Source: Rutidosis leptorrhynchoides (lineage: Eukaryota; Streptophyta; Magnoliopsida; Asterales; Asteraceae). From it: a stretch of 64,000 nt of DNA. The DNA lies in contig NC_092336.1 in NCBI RefSeq assembly GCF_046630445.1, positions 508,061,501 through 508,125,500 of the forward strand, given 5' to 3'. This document shows positions 10,875-21,727 of this stretch, piece by piece. The notes beneath the pieces were generated by a model. It made no database searches. It saw only the letters and a list, made by a program, of their open reading frames with translations, and had not been told where the DNA came from. The position numbers and the translations under genes were made by a program. Every line of letters starts with the position of its first letter. Positions within the stretch are counted from its first letter, which is position 1.

Positions 10875-13169
10875 TGTAACATCCCGCCTTTTTCCATTTA
10901 CTTTTCCGTTATACTAATATAAAGTCCGTTATATGTTTATAACATCTCCCGTTGATACGCGTTTTAAATTATCTCGTTTAGGTAATTCCCGCACCCGAAC
11001 GAAAGTTGAGGGACTAAACTTGACAAGGGATCAAACCTTTGACTAGGTCAAAGGGTCAACCCCTTTCACCCATTCATTTCCACCTCCATCTCTCTCTCTT
11101 TCTCTCTAGCAAGAACACACACCCAATTATCCAAATTCATTCATTCATCATCTAAATCCGGATTAAGGAGCTAGCAACCAAATAAATTACATATTCGTGA
11201 TCCTCTCTTCATCCTCTTCATTTTGGTACCAACTTCATCTCATTTGGGTAACTTTCTAAAATCACTAGATTTTGTGTTCTTGATGTTTTTAACTTATAAA
11301 AGTGTTAATTAGTGTCTATGGCTCAAGTCTAACATGAATATATGATTTATATGCTCGATCTCGTTGTTTTAGTGTAACTAACATGAACTTGAATTTTGGT
11401 GTGTTGTTCTTGAATTTTGGATGATCATATGTTGTTAGATGTTGAAAGTTGATGTTTTAATTGTGTTACTAGCATCACTAGCTTCAATTTGATGTATAGG
11501 TTGATTAAGGAAACTCCAAAAACATGATTATTGATTTTGAGATGTTTGACTAGGGTTTGCTAGTTCTTGCAATGAATTTTTGGATGCTTGAATGCCATGG
11601 AATGTTAATTGTTAGTGATTAGTTGTAATGTATGCTTCATTACCTTCAAAACGGCATATCATATGTGTAAATTGGATTCCCGGAACTTAAAATGCATATT
11701 GATGAACTTGAGGCTTTGAAATGAGCGTTTATTGATCACATGACGAGAATTCGATTGTTGTAAATGATGTTTTTGTTTGGGGATTTGTGTTTAGTTGTGT
11801 TCCTTGTCAAAAGAGCTTTCCAACGGTATAAGATACGTTTTCTAATTGTTTGCGGTTTGCGTTTTGCGTTTGTTTGAAGTTTTGACCAAGACTTGAACCT
11901 TGAAAACGACCTGACACCAGACCATGTGTTATGTCGCGGCGCGACACCCCTTGCCGCGGCGCGACATAAGCCTTGGTCAGGCTCTGACCACCATGTCCAA
12001 ATTACGAAAAATGTTTGGCATACTACGGACCTCCGATTCACATGAAACTTGTTCTAACATGTTCATATAGGATTAAAAACCTCAGAAAAATAGTTCGGAA
12101 CCCGACCCGAACGTGTTGACTTTCGTTGACTTTGACCGACCAAAGTTTGACTTTTTGTCAAACTTAACCAAATGATTATGCAACCTTCCTAACTTATTTA
12201 TATACTTGTATCTTGCATGAAACTTGGCAATTCGATTTCACATGCTAAATAATCGAGTCGTAACGAGCCATAGGACTAATCGAACATCTTTGACCTATCG
12301 TGTTTACCGTTATTGATACGACCTATTTGTTTAGGTCAAGACTAGTACTATCCTTCGCACACGTTATTTTGTGAAGTACTTTACTACTCGTGCACTCAAG
12401 GTGAGATCATAGTCCCACTTTTACTCTTTTTGAACTTACATTTGGGATGAGAAAACATAAACATTTCTTTTACTAAGTGAACACAAGTACAGGAAAACAA
12501 ACATTCTACATACGAGTTTAGAACAAAATCCTCAATTCGATTATCATTAGTTACACTTGCCGGGTGTAAGCGAGAACTTATATGTTGTATGGATCCATAT
12601 GGGTTTGACAAACCCTCATTCAAACGGTTCGCTACCGTTTACGAATGAAATATATTTTCGAGAAACAGTGTATGTTCTAGCACTAAGTGATGGGGTTCAA
12701 TGGAAGGAAATGTTAAGCATTGATAATTGGGTGCTCGTGAAACAAACTTTTGGAATGTATTACTATTATTTCATTGATGCAAATCTTGTGGTTCACTTGT
12801 ACTTACTTACTTAAACCTATGATTTCACCAACGTTTTCGTTGACAGATTTCTATGTTTTTCTCAGGTCCTTGAACGATACATGATACATGCTTCCGCTCA
12901 TTATTTGATACTTGCATTGGATGTCGAGTATATGTGCATTTCATGGAGCGTCTTTTGACTTTACTTTAAACCGTGTCGCCTAGATTTCATTCGTATTATA
13001 ACGTTGTAACTTAACTATTGGTTGAACAATTCTTGTAAACTTTGGGAACAATCTTTATTTTGAAATGAAGGCGACATATTTTGGTCAAACTTTGTCTTAA
13101 AGACTTATGACCACGTAACGGGACCTAAGTAGACGGCGCCGTCAAACATGATTTGGTCGGGTCGCTACA
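10875..13169 (+). repeat. Element C 5' LTR (2295 bp)
   Basis: Begins TGTAACATCCC and ends GGTCGCTACA. It contains a CT-rich stretch near 11090-11110, a twin GC palindrome at 11932-11966 and several dispersed TTGAC repeats near 12115-12165. The small ORFs inside recur at the same place in the 3' LTR and have no recognisable domain. Confidence 0.95.
11932..11966 (+). repeat. Twin GC-rich palindromes in the element C LTR
   Basis: TGTCGCGGCGCGACA (11932-11946) is a perfect palindrome with 7-bp arms around one base. A second copy with one change (TGCCGCGGCGCGACA, 11952-11966) follows after five bases. The same pair occurs in the 3' LTR near 19186-19220. These are the most GC-rich bases in an otherwise AT-rich LTR. 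Confidence 0.85.
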
Positions 13170-13171
13170 GA

Positions 13172-13183
13172 TGGTATCAGAGC
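13172..13183 (+). other. Primer binding site of element C (initiator tRNA-Met)
   Basis: TGGTATCAGAGC, the standard complement of the initiator tRNA-Met 3' end, two bases after the 5' LTR. Confidence 0.93.
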
Positions 13184-13506
13184 GTTGGTTGTAGGGATTT
13201 AGAGTTCATTGGTGTCAACCCCGAGTCATAGGGTACATTGATGAGTCTAGACTACAACCGGCATATAGACTTGAAGTAGGAATTACTTGACTACTTGTGC
13301 ATTTATACTCGAACGCTTCTACTTATATCTACTCTTAGTTCATCTTAATCTCACGTTGTTTAATTTGATTGACACGCCACCTTGACTTTATAGAATAATG
13401 TCGAATGCACATATGAAACAGGGTAATATAATTTCCGGGATTATATTACGGTGACTCATATGAACGTTCCGACATTATGACATAAAGAATTTAAGGCGAG
13501 TCGAGG

Positions 13507-13539
<33 letters not shown>
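13507..13539 (+). repeat. Poly-A tract in the element C leader
   Basis: About 33 consecutive A bases lie roughly 80 bases upstream of the gag-pol start. Confidence 0.9.
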
Positions 13540-13541
<2 letters not shown>

Positions 13542-13620
13542 TCTCTTTATCTTTATCCTATATCACGGTTAGTATTATTGAGAATACTAATTAACGATAT
13601 TCTTGTGTCTTGAAGGAACA

Positions 13621-16600
13621 ATGGCTCCTCGTCGTGTACGCCGCAATGAAACTCCCGAACAAGCTCTCGAACGGATGATAGCCACCGCCGTAGATGCGGC
13701 CATGGCCGGTCACTCATCCAACAACAATAATAATAACAACCACAACAACAACAACAACAACAACAACCAAGGAGCCGGTAACTCTAGCGAAGGGTGCTCC
13801 TACAAAGCTTTCATGGGGTGCAAACCCCACACTTATGATGGAACCGGGGGACCGGTTGTGCTTACTCGTTGGTTTGAACAAACCGAGGCCGTCTTTAGCA
13901 TAAGCGGTTGCCGGGACCAAGACAAGGTCAAATACTCCACTCACACTTTCTCCGGAATTGCTCTAACATGGTGGAACACCTATGTTCAATCGGTGGGTAC
14001 CGATGAAGCTCATGCCCTCTCTTGGGCCGATCTAAAGGAAAAGATGATTGTCGAATATTTTCCGCGCGAAGAAACCCGAAAACTTGAGGAAGAACTAAGA
14101 GCTTTGAAAGCGGTCGGAAACGATCTTAAAGCTTATAATCAACGCTTCGCCGAACTATCCTTGATGTGTTCTAATCTTGTTAACCCCGAATCTCAAAGGA
14201 TTGAGCTCTACATGCTCGGTCTTCCAAAAAGCATCAAACAAGGGGTGATGTCATCCAAACCCACTAATCATCAAGCCGCTATGAACATGGCTCGCCAACT
14301 AATTGAAACGGTTGACGAAATCGTAGTTCCGGCACCTAAGGCCGAGGATAAATCGGGCGGCAACAAAAGAAAGTGGGAACCCTCCCAATCAAGCAACAAC
14401 AACTTTGCCAAGAAATCTTTCACTTTCGACGGCAAGAAGGGTTATGCCGGGAACCTACCTCTTTGCAACAAATGCAACAAACATCACTTTGGTGAATGTG
14501 GCAAGTTAATTTGCCACCGGTGCCAAGGAGTTGGTCATAAGGCCAACGATTGTAAAAGTGCCACTCCCGTTGCTCGAAAGTGGCCCAATGCACCAAAGAC
14601 GGGCACTTGTTACGAATGTGGTCAAACGGGTCATTATAGAAATGCATGCCCGAAAAGGAAAGATAATACCAATACGCGCGGCCGAGCTTTCAACATCAAC
14701 ACCGAGGAAGCCCGGGATGACACTGAACTAGTCACGGGTACGTTTCTTCTCAACAAATCTTATGTCTCTTGCTTATTCGATTCAGGTGCCGATAAATGCT
14801 TTGTATCCAAGACTTTGACTCATTCTTTTAGCACTCCACCTCTTCCATTAGATACCACTTATACCATTGAAGTGGCTAACGGGAAACTATTAAGTGCCAA
14901 CACATATTACCGGGGGTGTGCGTTAAACATTTTGGGTAAGGAATTTGAAATTGACTTGATACCCATGGAACTAGGAAGCTTTGATGTAATAATCGGTATG
15001 AATTGGTTAGTCAAAACGAAATCTCACATCCTTTGTGATCTTAACGCAATCCGAATTCCTATCGAGAATGGTGAACCTTTGATTGTTTATGGCGATAAGA
15101 GTTGCACCAGACTCAATCTCGTTTCGTGCCTTAAAGTTAGAAAACTACTCCGTAAGGGTTGTTTTGCGATCCTTGCCCACGTTAAGAAAGTCGAGTCCGA
15201 TGAGAAGCATATCGATGATGTGCCAATTGTTAGTGACTTTTCCGATGTATTTCCCGACGAATTGCCGGGTCTTCCACCTCATCGACCGGTTGAATTCCAA
15301 ATCGATCTTATTCCGGGAGCCGCACCCGTAGCACGTGCACCATATAGACTCGCTCCATCCGAAATGCAAGAATTGCAAAGTCAAATCCAAGAACTACTTG
15401 ATCGTGGTTTTATCCAACCTAGCCATTCACCTTGGGGCGCTCCGATTTTGTTTGTTAAAAAGAAAGACGGATCCCTACGAATGTGCATTGATTATCGTGA
15501 ACTAAATAAATTGACGGTTAAGAACCGATATCCTCTTCCTCGCATCGATGACCTCTTTGATCAACTACAAGGGTCTTGTGTATATTCGAAAATCGATCTC
15601 CGCTCGGGTTATCATCAATTAAGGGTTAAGGGGGAAGATGTCTCTAAAACCGCTTTCCGGACTCGCTATGGTAGTTATGAATTCCTCGTCATGCCATTTG
15701 GTCTCACTAACGCACCGGCGGTGTTCATGGATCTTATGAACCGCGTGTGCAAACCGTATCTCGATAAATTCGTTATTGTGTTCATCGATGATATATTGAT
15801 CTATTCTAAAAATGAAGAAGAGCACGAACAACATCTCCGACTTGTGCTTGAACTCTTGAGACAAGAACGACTTTATGCCAAATTCTCCAAGTGTGAATTT
15901 TGGTTAAAGGAAGTTCAATTTCTTGGTCATGTTGTAAGTGACCAAGGTATTAAAGTCGATCCAACGAAAATCGAAGCCATTAGCAAATGGGAGACTCCTA
16001 CTACTCCTACTCACATTCGTCAATTTTTGGGTCTCGCCGGGTACTATCGTAGATTCATCGAAAATTTCTCTTTGGTTGCACGTCCTCTAACCGCATTGAC
16101 TCACAAGGGAAAGAAATTCATTTGGGCGACCGAACATGAATCCGCATTCCAAATCTTGAAAACGAAGCTAACCACCGCTCCTATCTTGTCACTTCCCGAA
16201 GGCAATGATGACTTTGTTGTATATTGCGATGCCTCAAAACATGGTTTTGGGTGTGTATTGATGCAACGAACGAAAGTCATTGCTTATGCTTCTCGACAAC
16301 TCAAAATTCATGAACGAAACTATACGACACATGATCTCGAACTCGGAGCCGTTGTCTTTGCACTTAAAATGTGGAGACACTATCTTTATGGAACCAAGAG
16401 TACTATCTTCACCGATCACAAAAGCCTTCAACACATTTTCGATCAAAAGCAACTAAACATGAGACAACGAAGGTGGATTGAAACCTTAAACGACTACGAT
16501 TGCGAGCTTCGTTACCATCCCGGGAAGGCAAATGTAGTAGCCGATGCCTTAAGTCGAAAAGAAAGAGCGGTGCCTCTTCGTGTCCGAGCCTTAAACATCA

Positions 16601-18093
16601 CCATTCACACCAACCTTAATAGCCAAATTCGGGTAGCCCAAGATGAGGCTCTCAAGGATGAAAACATCTCTCTCGAACACTTGAACGTCCTCACCTCTCG
16701 ATTCGAAGTTAAAGAAACCGGACTCCGATATTTCGCCGGAAGAATTTGGGTGCCTAGTTATGGGGATCTACGAAGCCTTATTTTAGATGAAGCACATAAG
16801 TCACGATACTCGATTCACCCCGGTGCCAATAAGATGTACCACGACCTTAAACAACTATATTGGTGGCCGAACATCAAAAGGGACGTAGCTACTTATGTTT
16901 CCAAGTATTTGACATGTTCCAAAGTCAAAGCCGAACATCAAAGACCGTCCGGATTACTTCAACAACCCGAGATCCCGCAATGGAAGTGGGAAAGGATAAC
17001 GATGGATTTTATCACCAAGCTACCAAAAACGACGGGCGGTTATGATACCATTTGGGTTATTGTTGACCGTCTCACCAAATCCGCACACTTCCTTGCCATG
17101 AAAGAAACGGACAAAATGGAGAAACTTGCACAACTTTACATTAAGGAGATCGTAGCCCGACACGGTGTACCATTATCGATTATCTCCGACCGAGATGGCC
17201 GTTTCGTTTCTAGATTTTGGCGTACATTGCAAGAAGCGTTGGGAACACGTTTAGACATGAGCACCGCATATCATCCTCAAACCGATGGACAAAGCGAACG
17301 TACAATTCAAACCTTAGAGGACATGTTACGAGCTTGCGTGGTTGATTTCGGAAAAGCTTGGGACAAGCACTTACCTCTCGCCGAGTTCTCTTACAATAAT
17401 AGTTATCACGCGAGTATAAAGGCCGCACCTTTTGAAGCGCTATATGGCCGCAAATGTCGTTCACCTCTTTGTTGGGCCGAGGTAGGCGACGTGCAAATCA
17501 CCGGACCCGAACTCATTCACGAAACCACCGAGAAAATCGTTCAAATCCGAGATAGGCTTAGGACGGCCCGAAGTCGTCAAAAGAGCTATACCGACAAACG
17601 ACGCAACGATCTTGAATTTCAAATCGGTGACCGAGTAATGTTAAAAGTCGCACCTTGGAAGGGTGTAATCCGTTTTGGGAAACGCGGGAAGCTAAATCCG
17701 CGGTATATTGGTCCTTTCGAAATCTTGGAGCGTATTGGAACCGTTGCTTATCGTTTAGATCTTCCGCCTCAATTGAACTCCGTTCATCCTACCTTCCATG
17801 TATCTAACTTGAAAAAGTGTCTTGCCGAACCCGATATCGTCATCCCTCTCGAAGAACTTACTATTGATGACAAACTTCATTTTGTGGAGGAACCGGTTGA
17901 AATTGTGGACACCTCCGTCAAGACATTGAAACAAAGCCGAATCCCGATTGTTAAAGTCCGTTGGAACGCCAAAAGGGGACCCGAGTTTACTTGGGAAAGA
18001 CAAGATCAAATGCGAAGGAAGTATCCTCATCTATTTGTGAATTCAGAAACGCAAGATCTCGAGGAAGAAACAACGACTACTACGCCTACTTAA
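13621..18093 (+). CDS. Ty3/gypsy gag-pol polyprotein with chromodomain (about 1490 aa)
   Basis: Numbered from an upstream in-frame ATG at 13603; I prefer the second ATG at 13621 (MAPRRVRR), which matches the gag start of the related element F. An Asn-run follows at about residues 39-55, and the gag capsid domain spans about 65-240. Zinc knuckles lie near 288-318 and 336-349 ([14 protein letters not shown]). The protease active site is FDSGAD near 392. Reverse transcriptase follows, with catalytic FIDD near 727-730. RNase H starts near 868 ([11 protein letters not shown]). Integrase has an HHCC zinc-binding region near 1060-1105, then a DDE core from about 1135 to 1235. The C-terminus carries the GPY/F-type module and a chromodomain (about 1430-1480) ending in the [13 protein letters not shown] region. 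This order defines chromoviruses of the Tekay/Del clade. No stops or frameshifts are present. Confidence 0.95.
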   Translation: MAPRRVRRNETPEQALERMIATAVDAAMAGHSSNNNNNNNHNNNNNNNNQGAGNSSEGCSYKAFMGCKPHTYDGTGGPVVLTRWFEQTEAVFSISGCRDQDKVKYSTHTFSGIALTWWNTYVQSVGTDEAHALSWADLKEKMIVEYFPREETRKLEEELRALKAVGNDLKAYNQRFAELSLMCSNLVNPESQRIELYMLGLPKSIKQGVMSSKPTNHQAAMNMARQLIETVDEIVVPAPKAEDKSGGNKRKWEPSQSSNNNFAKKSFTFDGKKGYAGNLPLCNKCNKHHFGECGKLICHRCQGVGHKANDCKSATPVARKWPNAPKTGTCYECGQTGHYRNACPKRKDNTNTRGRAFNINTEEARDDTELVTGTFLLNKSYVSCLFDSGADKCFVSKTLTHSFSTPPLPLDTTYTIEVANGKLLSANTYYRGCALNILGKEFEIDLIPMELGSFDVIIGMNWLVKTKSHILCDLNAIRIPIENGEPLIVYGDKSCTRLNLVSCLKVRKLLRKGCFAILAHVKKVESDEKHIDDVPIVSDFSDVFPDELPGLPPHRPVEFQIDLIPGAAPVARAPYRLAPSEMQELQSQIQELLDRGFIQPSHSPWGAPILFVKKKDGSLRMCIDYRELNKLTVKNRYPLPRIDDLFDQLQGSCVYSKIDLRSGYHQLRVKGEDVSKTAFRTRYGSYEFLVMPFGLTNAPAVFMDLMNRVCKPYLDKFVIVFIDDILIYSKNEEEHEQHLRLVLELLRQERLYAKFSKCEFWLKEVQFLGHVVSDQGIKVDPTKIEAISKWETPTTPTHIRQFLGLAGYYRRFIENFSLVARPLTALTHKGKKFIWATEHESAFQILKTKLTTAPILSLPEGNDDFVVYCDASKHGFGCVLMQRTKVIAYASRQLKIHERNYTTHDLELGAVVFALKMWRHYLYGTKSTIFTDHKSLQHIFDQKQLNMRQRRWIETLNDYDCELRYHPGKANVVADALSRKERAVPLRVRALNITIHTNLNSQIRVAQDEALKDENISLEHLNVLTSRFEVKETGLRYFAGRIWVPSYGDLRSLILDEAHKSRYSIHPGANKMYHDLKQLYWWPNIKRDVATYVSKYLTCSKVKAEHQRPSGLLQQPEIPQWKWERITMDFITKLPKTTGGYDTIWVIVDRLTKSAHFLAMKETDKMEKLAQLYIKEIVARHGVPLSIISDRDGRFVSRFWRTLQEALGTRLDMSTAYHPQTDGQSERTIQTLEDMLRACVVDFGKAWDKHLPLAEFSYNNSYHASIKAAPFEALYGRKCRSPLCWAEVGDVQITGPELIHETTEKIVQIRDRLRTARSRQKSYTDKRRNDLEFQIGDRVMLKVAPWKGVIRFGKRGKLNPRYIGPFEILERIGTVAYRLDLPPQLNSVHPTFHVSNLKKCLAEPDIVIPLEELTIDDKLHFVEEPVEIVDTSVKTLKQSRIPIVKVRWNAKRGPEFTWERQDQMRRKYPHLFVNSETQDLEEETTTTTPT

Positions 18094-18128
18094 ATTTCGG
18101 GACGAAATTTCTTTTAAGGAGTAGGTAA
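18092..18128 (+). other. Stop-codon hairpin and polypurine tract of element C
   Basis: AAATTTCG and CGAAATTT flank GGA at 18092-18110, a perfect 8-bp-arm hairpin that overlaps the gag-pol TAA. A purine-rich run (AAGGAGTAGGTAA) follows and ends at the 3' LTR. The same hairpin plus tract occurs in elements E and F. Confidence 0.82.
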
Positions 18129-20421
18129 TGTAACATCCCGCCTTTTTCCATTTACTTTTCCGTTATACTAATATAAAGTCCGTTATATGTTTATAACATC
18201 TCCCGTTGATACGCGTTTTAAATTATCTCGTTTAGGTAATTCCCGCACCCGAACGAAAGTTGAGGGACTAAACTTGACAAGGGATCAAACCTTTGACTAG
18301 GTCAAAGGGTCAACCCCTTTCACCCATTCATTTCCACCTCCATCTCTCTCTCTTTCTCTCTAGCAAGAACACACACCCAATTATCCAAATTCATTCATTC
18401 ATCATCTAAATCCGGATTAAGGAGCTAGCAACCAAATAAATTACATATTCGTGATCCTCTCTTCATCCTCTTCATTTTGGTACCAACTTCATCTCATTTG
18501 GGTAACTTTCTAAAATCACTAGATTTTGTGTTCTTGATGTTTTTAACTTATAAAAGTGTTAATTAGTGTCTATGGCTCAAGTCTAACATGAATATATGAT
18601 TTATATGCTCGATCTCGTTGTTTTAGTGTAACTAACATGAACTTGAATTTTGGTGTGTTGTTCTTGAATTTTGGATGATCATATGTTGTTAGATGTTGAA
18701 AGTTGATGTTTTAATTGTGTTACTAGCATCACTAGCTTCAATTTGATGTATAGGTTGATTAAGGAAACTCCAAAAACATGATTATTGATTTTGAGATGTT
18801 TGACTAGGGTTTGCTAGTTCTTGCAATGAATTTTTGGATGCTTGAATGCCATGGAATGTTAATTGTTAGTGATTAGTTGTAATGTATGCTTCATTACCTT
18901 CAAAACGGCATATCATATGTGTAAATTGGATTCCCGGAACTTAAAATGCATATTGATGAACTTGAGGCTTTGAAATGAGCGTTTATTGATCACATGACGA
19001 GAATTCGATTGTTGTAAATGATGTTTTTGTTTGGGGATTTGTGTTTAGTTGTGTTCCTTGTCAAAAGAGCTTTCCAACGGTATAAGATACGTCTTCTAAT
19101 TGTTTGCGGTTTGCGTTTTGCGTTTGTTTGAAGTTTTGACCAAGACTTGAACCTTGAAAACGACCTGACACCAGACCATGTGTTATGTCGCGGCGCGACA
19201 CCCCTTGCCGCGGCGCGACATAAGCCTTGGTCAGGCTCTGACCACCATGTCCAAATTACGAAAAATGTTTGGCATACTACGGACCTCCGATTCACATGAA
19301 ACTTGTTCTAACATGTTCATATAGGATTAAAAACCTCAGAAAAATAGTTCGGAACCCGACCCGAACGTGTTGACTTTCGTTGACTTTGACCGACCAAAGT
19401 TTGACTTTTTGTCAAACTTAACCAAATGATTATGCAACCTTCCTAACTTATTTATATACTTGTATCTTGCATGAAACTTGGCAATTCGATTTCACATGCT
19501 AAATAATCGAGTCGTAACGAGCCATAGGACTAATCGAACATCTTTGACCTATCGTGTTTACCGTTATTGATACGACCTATTTGTTTAGGTCAAGACTAGC
19601 ACTATCCTTCGCACACGTTATTTTGTGAAGTACTTTACTACTCGTGCACTCAAGGTGAGATCATAGTCCCACTTTTACTCTTTTTGAACTTACATTTGGG
19701 ATGAGAAAACATAAACATTTCTTTTACTAAGTGAACACAAGTACAGGAAAACAAACATTCTACATACGAGTTTAGAACAAAATCCTCAATTCGATTATCA
19801 TTAGTTACACTTGCCGGGTGTAAGCGAGAACTTATGTTGTATGGATCCATATGGGTTTGACAAACCCTCATTCAAACGGTTCGCTACCGTTTACGAATGA
19901 AATATATTTTCGAGAAACAGTGTATGTTCTAGCACTAAGTGATGGGGTTCAATGGAAGGAAATGTTAAGCATTGATAATTGGGTGCTCGTGAAACAAACT
20001 TTTGGAATGTATTACTATTATTTCATTGATGCAAATCTTGTGGTTCACTTGTACTTACTTACTTAAACCTATGATTTCACCAACGTTTTCGTTGACAGAT
20101 TTCTATGTTTTTCTCAGGTCCTTGAACGATACATGATACATGCTTCCGCTCATTATTTGATACTTGCATTGGATGTCGAGTATATGTGCATTTCATGGAG
20201 CGTCTTTTGACTTTACTTTAAACCGTGTCGCCTAGATTTCATTCGTATTATAACGTTGTAACTTAACTATTGGTTGAACAATTCTTGTAAACTTTGGGAA
20301 CAATCTTTATTTTGAAATGAAGGCGACATATTTTGGTCAAACTTTGTCTTAAAGACTTATGACCACGTAACGGGACCTAAGTAGACGGCACCGTCAAACA
20401 TGATTTGGTCGGGTCGCTACA
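18129..20421 (+). repeat. Element C 3' LTR (2293 bp)
   Basis: Nearly identical to 10875-13169. I see a T/C change near 19093, another T/C change near 19600, a G/A change near 20389 and loss of one TA pair near 19835. Confidence 0.95.
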
Positions 20422-20426
20422 ATTCC
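20422..20426 (+). repeat. Target site duplication of element C, right copy (ATTCC)
   Basis: Pairs with 10870-10874. Confidence 0.92.
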
Positions 20427-21484
20427 AATTATTGATAAGAAACGTCTCGAAATTACAAAAGTACAAGATTCAAAACGCAAAGTACAAGATATTAAATTGT
20501 ACGCAAGGACGTTCGAAAATCCGGAACCGGGACCAGAGTCAACTCTCAACGCTCGACGCAACGGACTAAGAATTACAAGTCAACTATGCACATAAATATA
20601 ATATAATATTTAAATAATTCTTATAATTATTTATATATTATATAAATATTTAAAACCGTCGGTAAACAAAGAGTCAAACTTGTGTGAGCTGTAAAAGCAA
20701 ACTCCGCGACTCGCGGAGTTTGAAGGCAAAAAGGGCCGCGAGTCGCGGAGCCCCAAGTTCTGAAACTCCCTATAAAGCCAACCGAATTCTGATCATTTTT
20801 ATCATCCTTTTTCTTCTTCTCTCATAAAACGTATTATATATTTATATTTTAATTTTAATTTTAATTTTAATTATAATTCTAATAATAAGGGTATGTTAGC
20901 GAATATTGTAAGGGTGTAAGTCGAAATTCTGTCCGTGTAACGCTACGCTATTTTTAATCATTGTAAGTTATGTTCAACCTTTTTAATTTAATGTCTCGTA
21001 GCTAAGTTATTATTATGCTTATTTAATCCGAAGTAATCATGATGTTGGGCTAATTACTAAAATTGGGTAATTGGGCTTTGTACCATAATTGGGGTTTGGA
21101 CAAAAGAACGACACTTGTGGAAATTAGACTATGGGCTATTAATGGGCTTTATATTTGTTTAACTAAATGATAGTTTGTTAATGTTAATATAAAGATTTAC
21201 AATTGGGCGTCCCTATAAATTACCATATACACTCGATCGGACACGATGGGCGGGGTCTTTATATGTACGAATAATCGTTCATTTAACCGGACACGGGAAT
21301 GGATTAATAGCCACTAGAATAATTAAAACAGGGGTGAAATTATGTACAAGGACACTTGGTATAATTGATAACAAAATATTAAAACCTTGGGTTACACTCA
21401 GTCGACATCCTGGTGTAATTATTAAACAAAGTATTAAAATCTTGTTACAGTTTAAGTCCCCAATTAGTTGTTACACTTGGAATA
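20427..21484 (+). repeat. Element B 3' LTR, piece 2
   Basis: Resumes the B LTR after element C. It aligns with the element A LTR in inverted orientation, for example the GACGTTCGAAAATCCGGAACC region and the stretch around 20930-21060. It contains a twin palindrome, a TATA box at 20771 and a run of AATTTT repeats near 20845-20880. The right edge is approximate because the LINE junction is not exact. Confidence 0.78.
20698..20776 (+). promoter_or_regulatory. Element B LTR core promoter with twin palindromes
   Basis: A 25-base perfect palindrome (12-bp arms around a central C, core CTCCGCGACTCGCGGAG) lies at 20698-20722. A 13-base palindrome CCGCGAGTCGCGG follows at 20736-20748. TATAAA begins at 20771, about 22 bases after the second palindrome. 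Transcription would be expected to begin about 30 bases further on. This placement suggests a promoter-proximal element. Confidence 0.65.
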
Positions 21485-21727
21485 TATATTTTTTCCTTTT
21501 TTTCTCTCCTATTTGACTATATTGGATTATATATTATTCTTTTATTGATATACCGCCTAGTTGTAATTTATATTATAGTATAACTTACATTTATATATCC
21601 TTTTTTTAGTTCTAAATATTATAATTTACAATTTATACGAATTTATCTTATTCATATTGTTTAGCTTGTACTTGGTCATCTTTTTAGTGCACAAAGTAAC
21701 ATAGATCCTTCGCATAGTTATGGTCAC

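Larger units (their letters stand above)
10875..20421 (+). mobile_element. Element C: complete Tekay/Del-type Ty3 retrotransposon
   Basis: A full 9.5-kb element: 5' LTR 10875-13169, initiator tRNA-Met PBS, a single gag-pol ORF with chromodomain, purine tract, 3' LTR 18129-20421, and matching ATTCC target duplications. The two LTRs differ by eye at only about three bases plus one 2-bp gap in 2.29 kb, and the polyprotein is open throughout. This looks like a young and possibly competent copy. It sits inside the 3' LTR of element B. Confidence 0.95.

Noticed and set aside
11736..12041. 101-aa ORF in the element C LTR, repeated at 18990-19295
   Set aside because: It is on the antisense strand of an LTR, spans the GC palindromes and has no domain. 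Duplication only reflects the LTR pair.
12557..12814. 85-aa ORF in the element C LTR (copy at 19851-20066)
   Set aside because: LTR sequence; the start differs between copies because of a 2-bp gap.
13714..13944. Antisense valine-rich ORF
   Set aside because: Shadow of the Asn repeat in gag.
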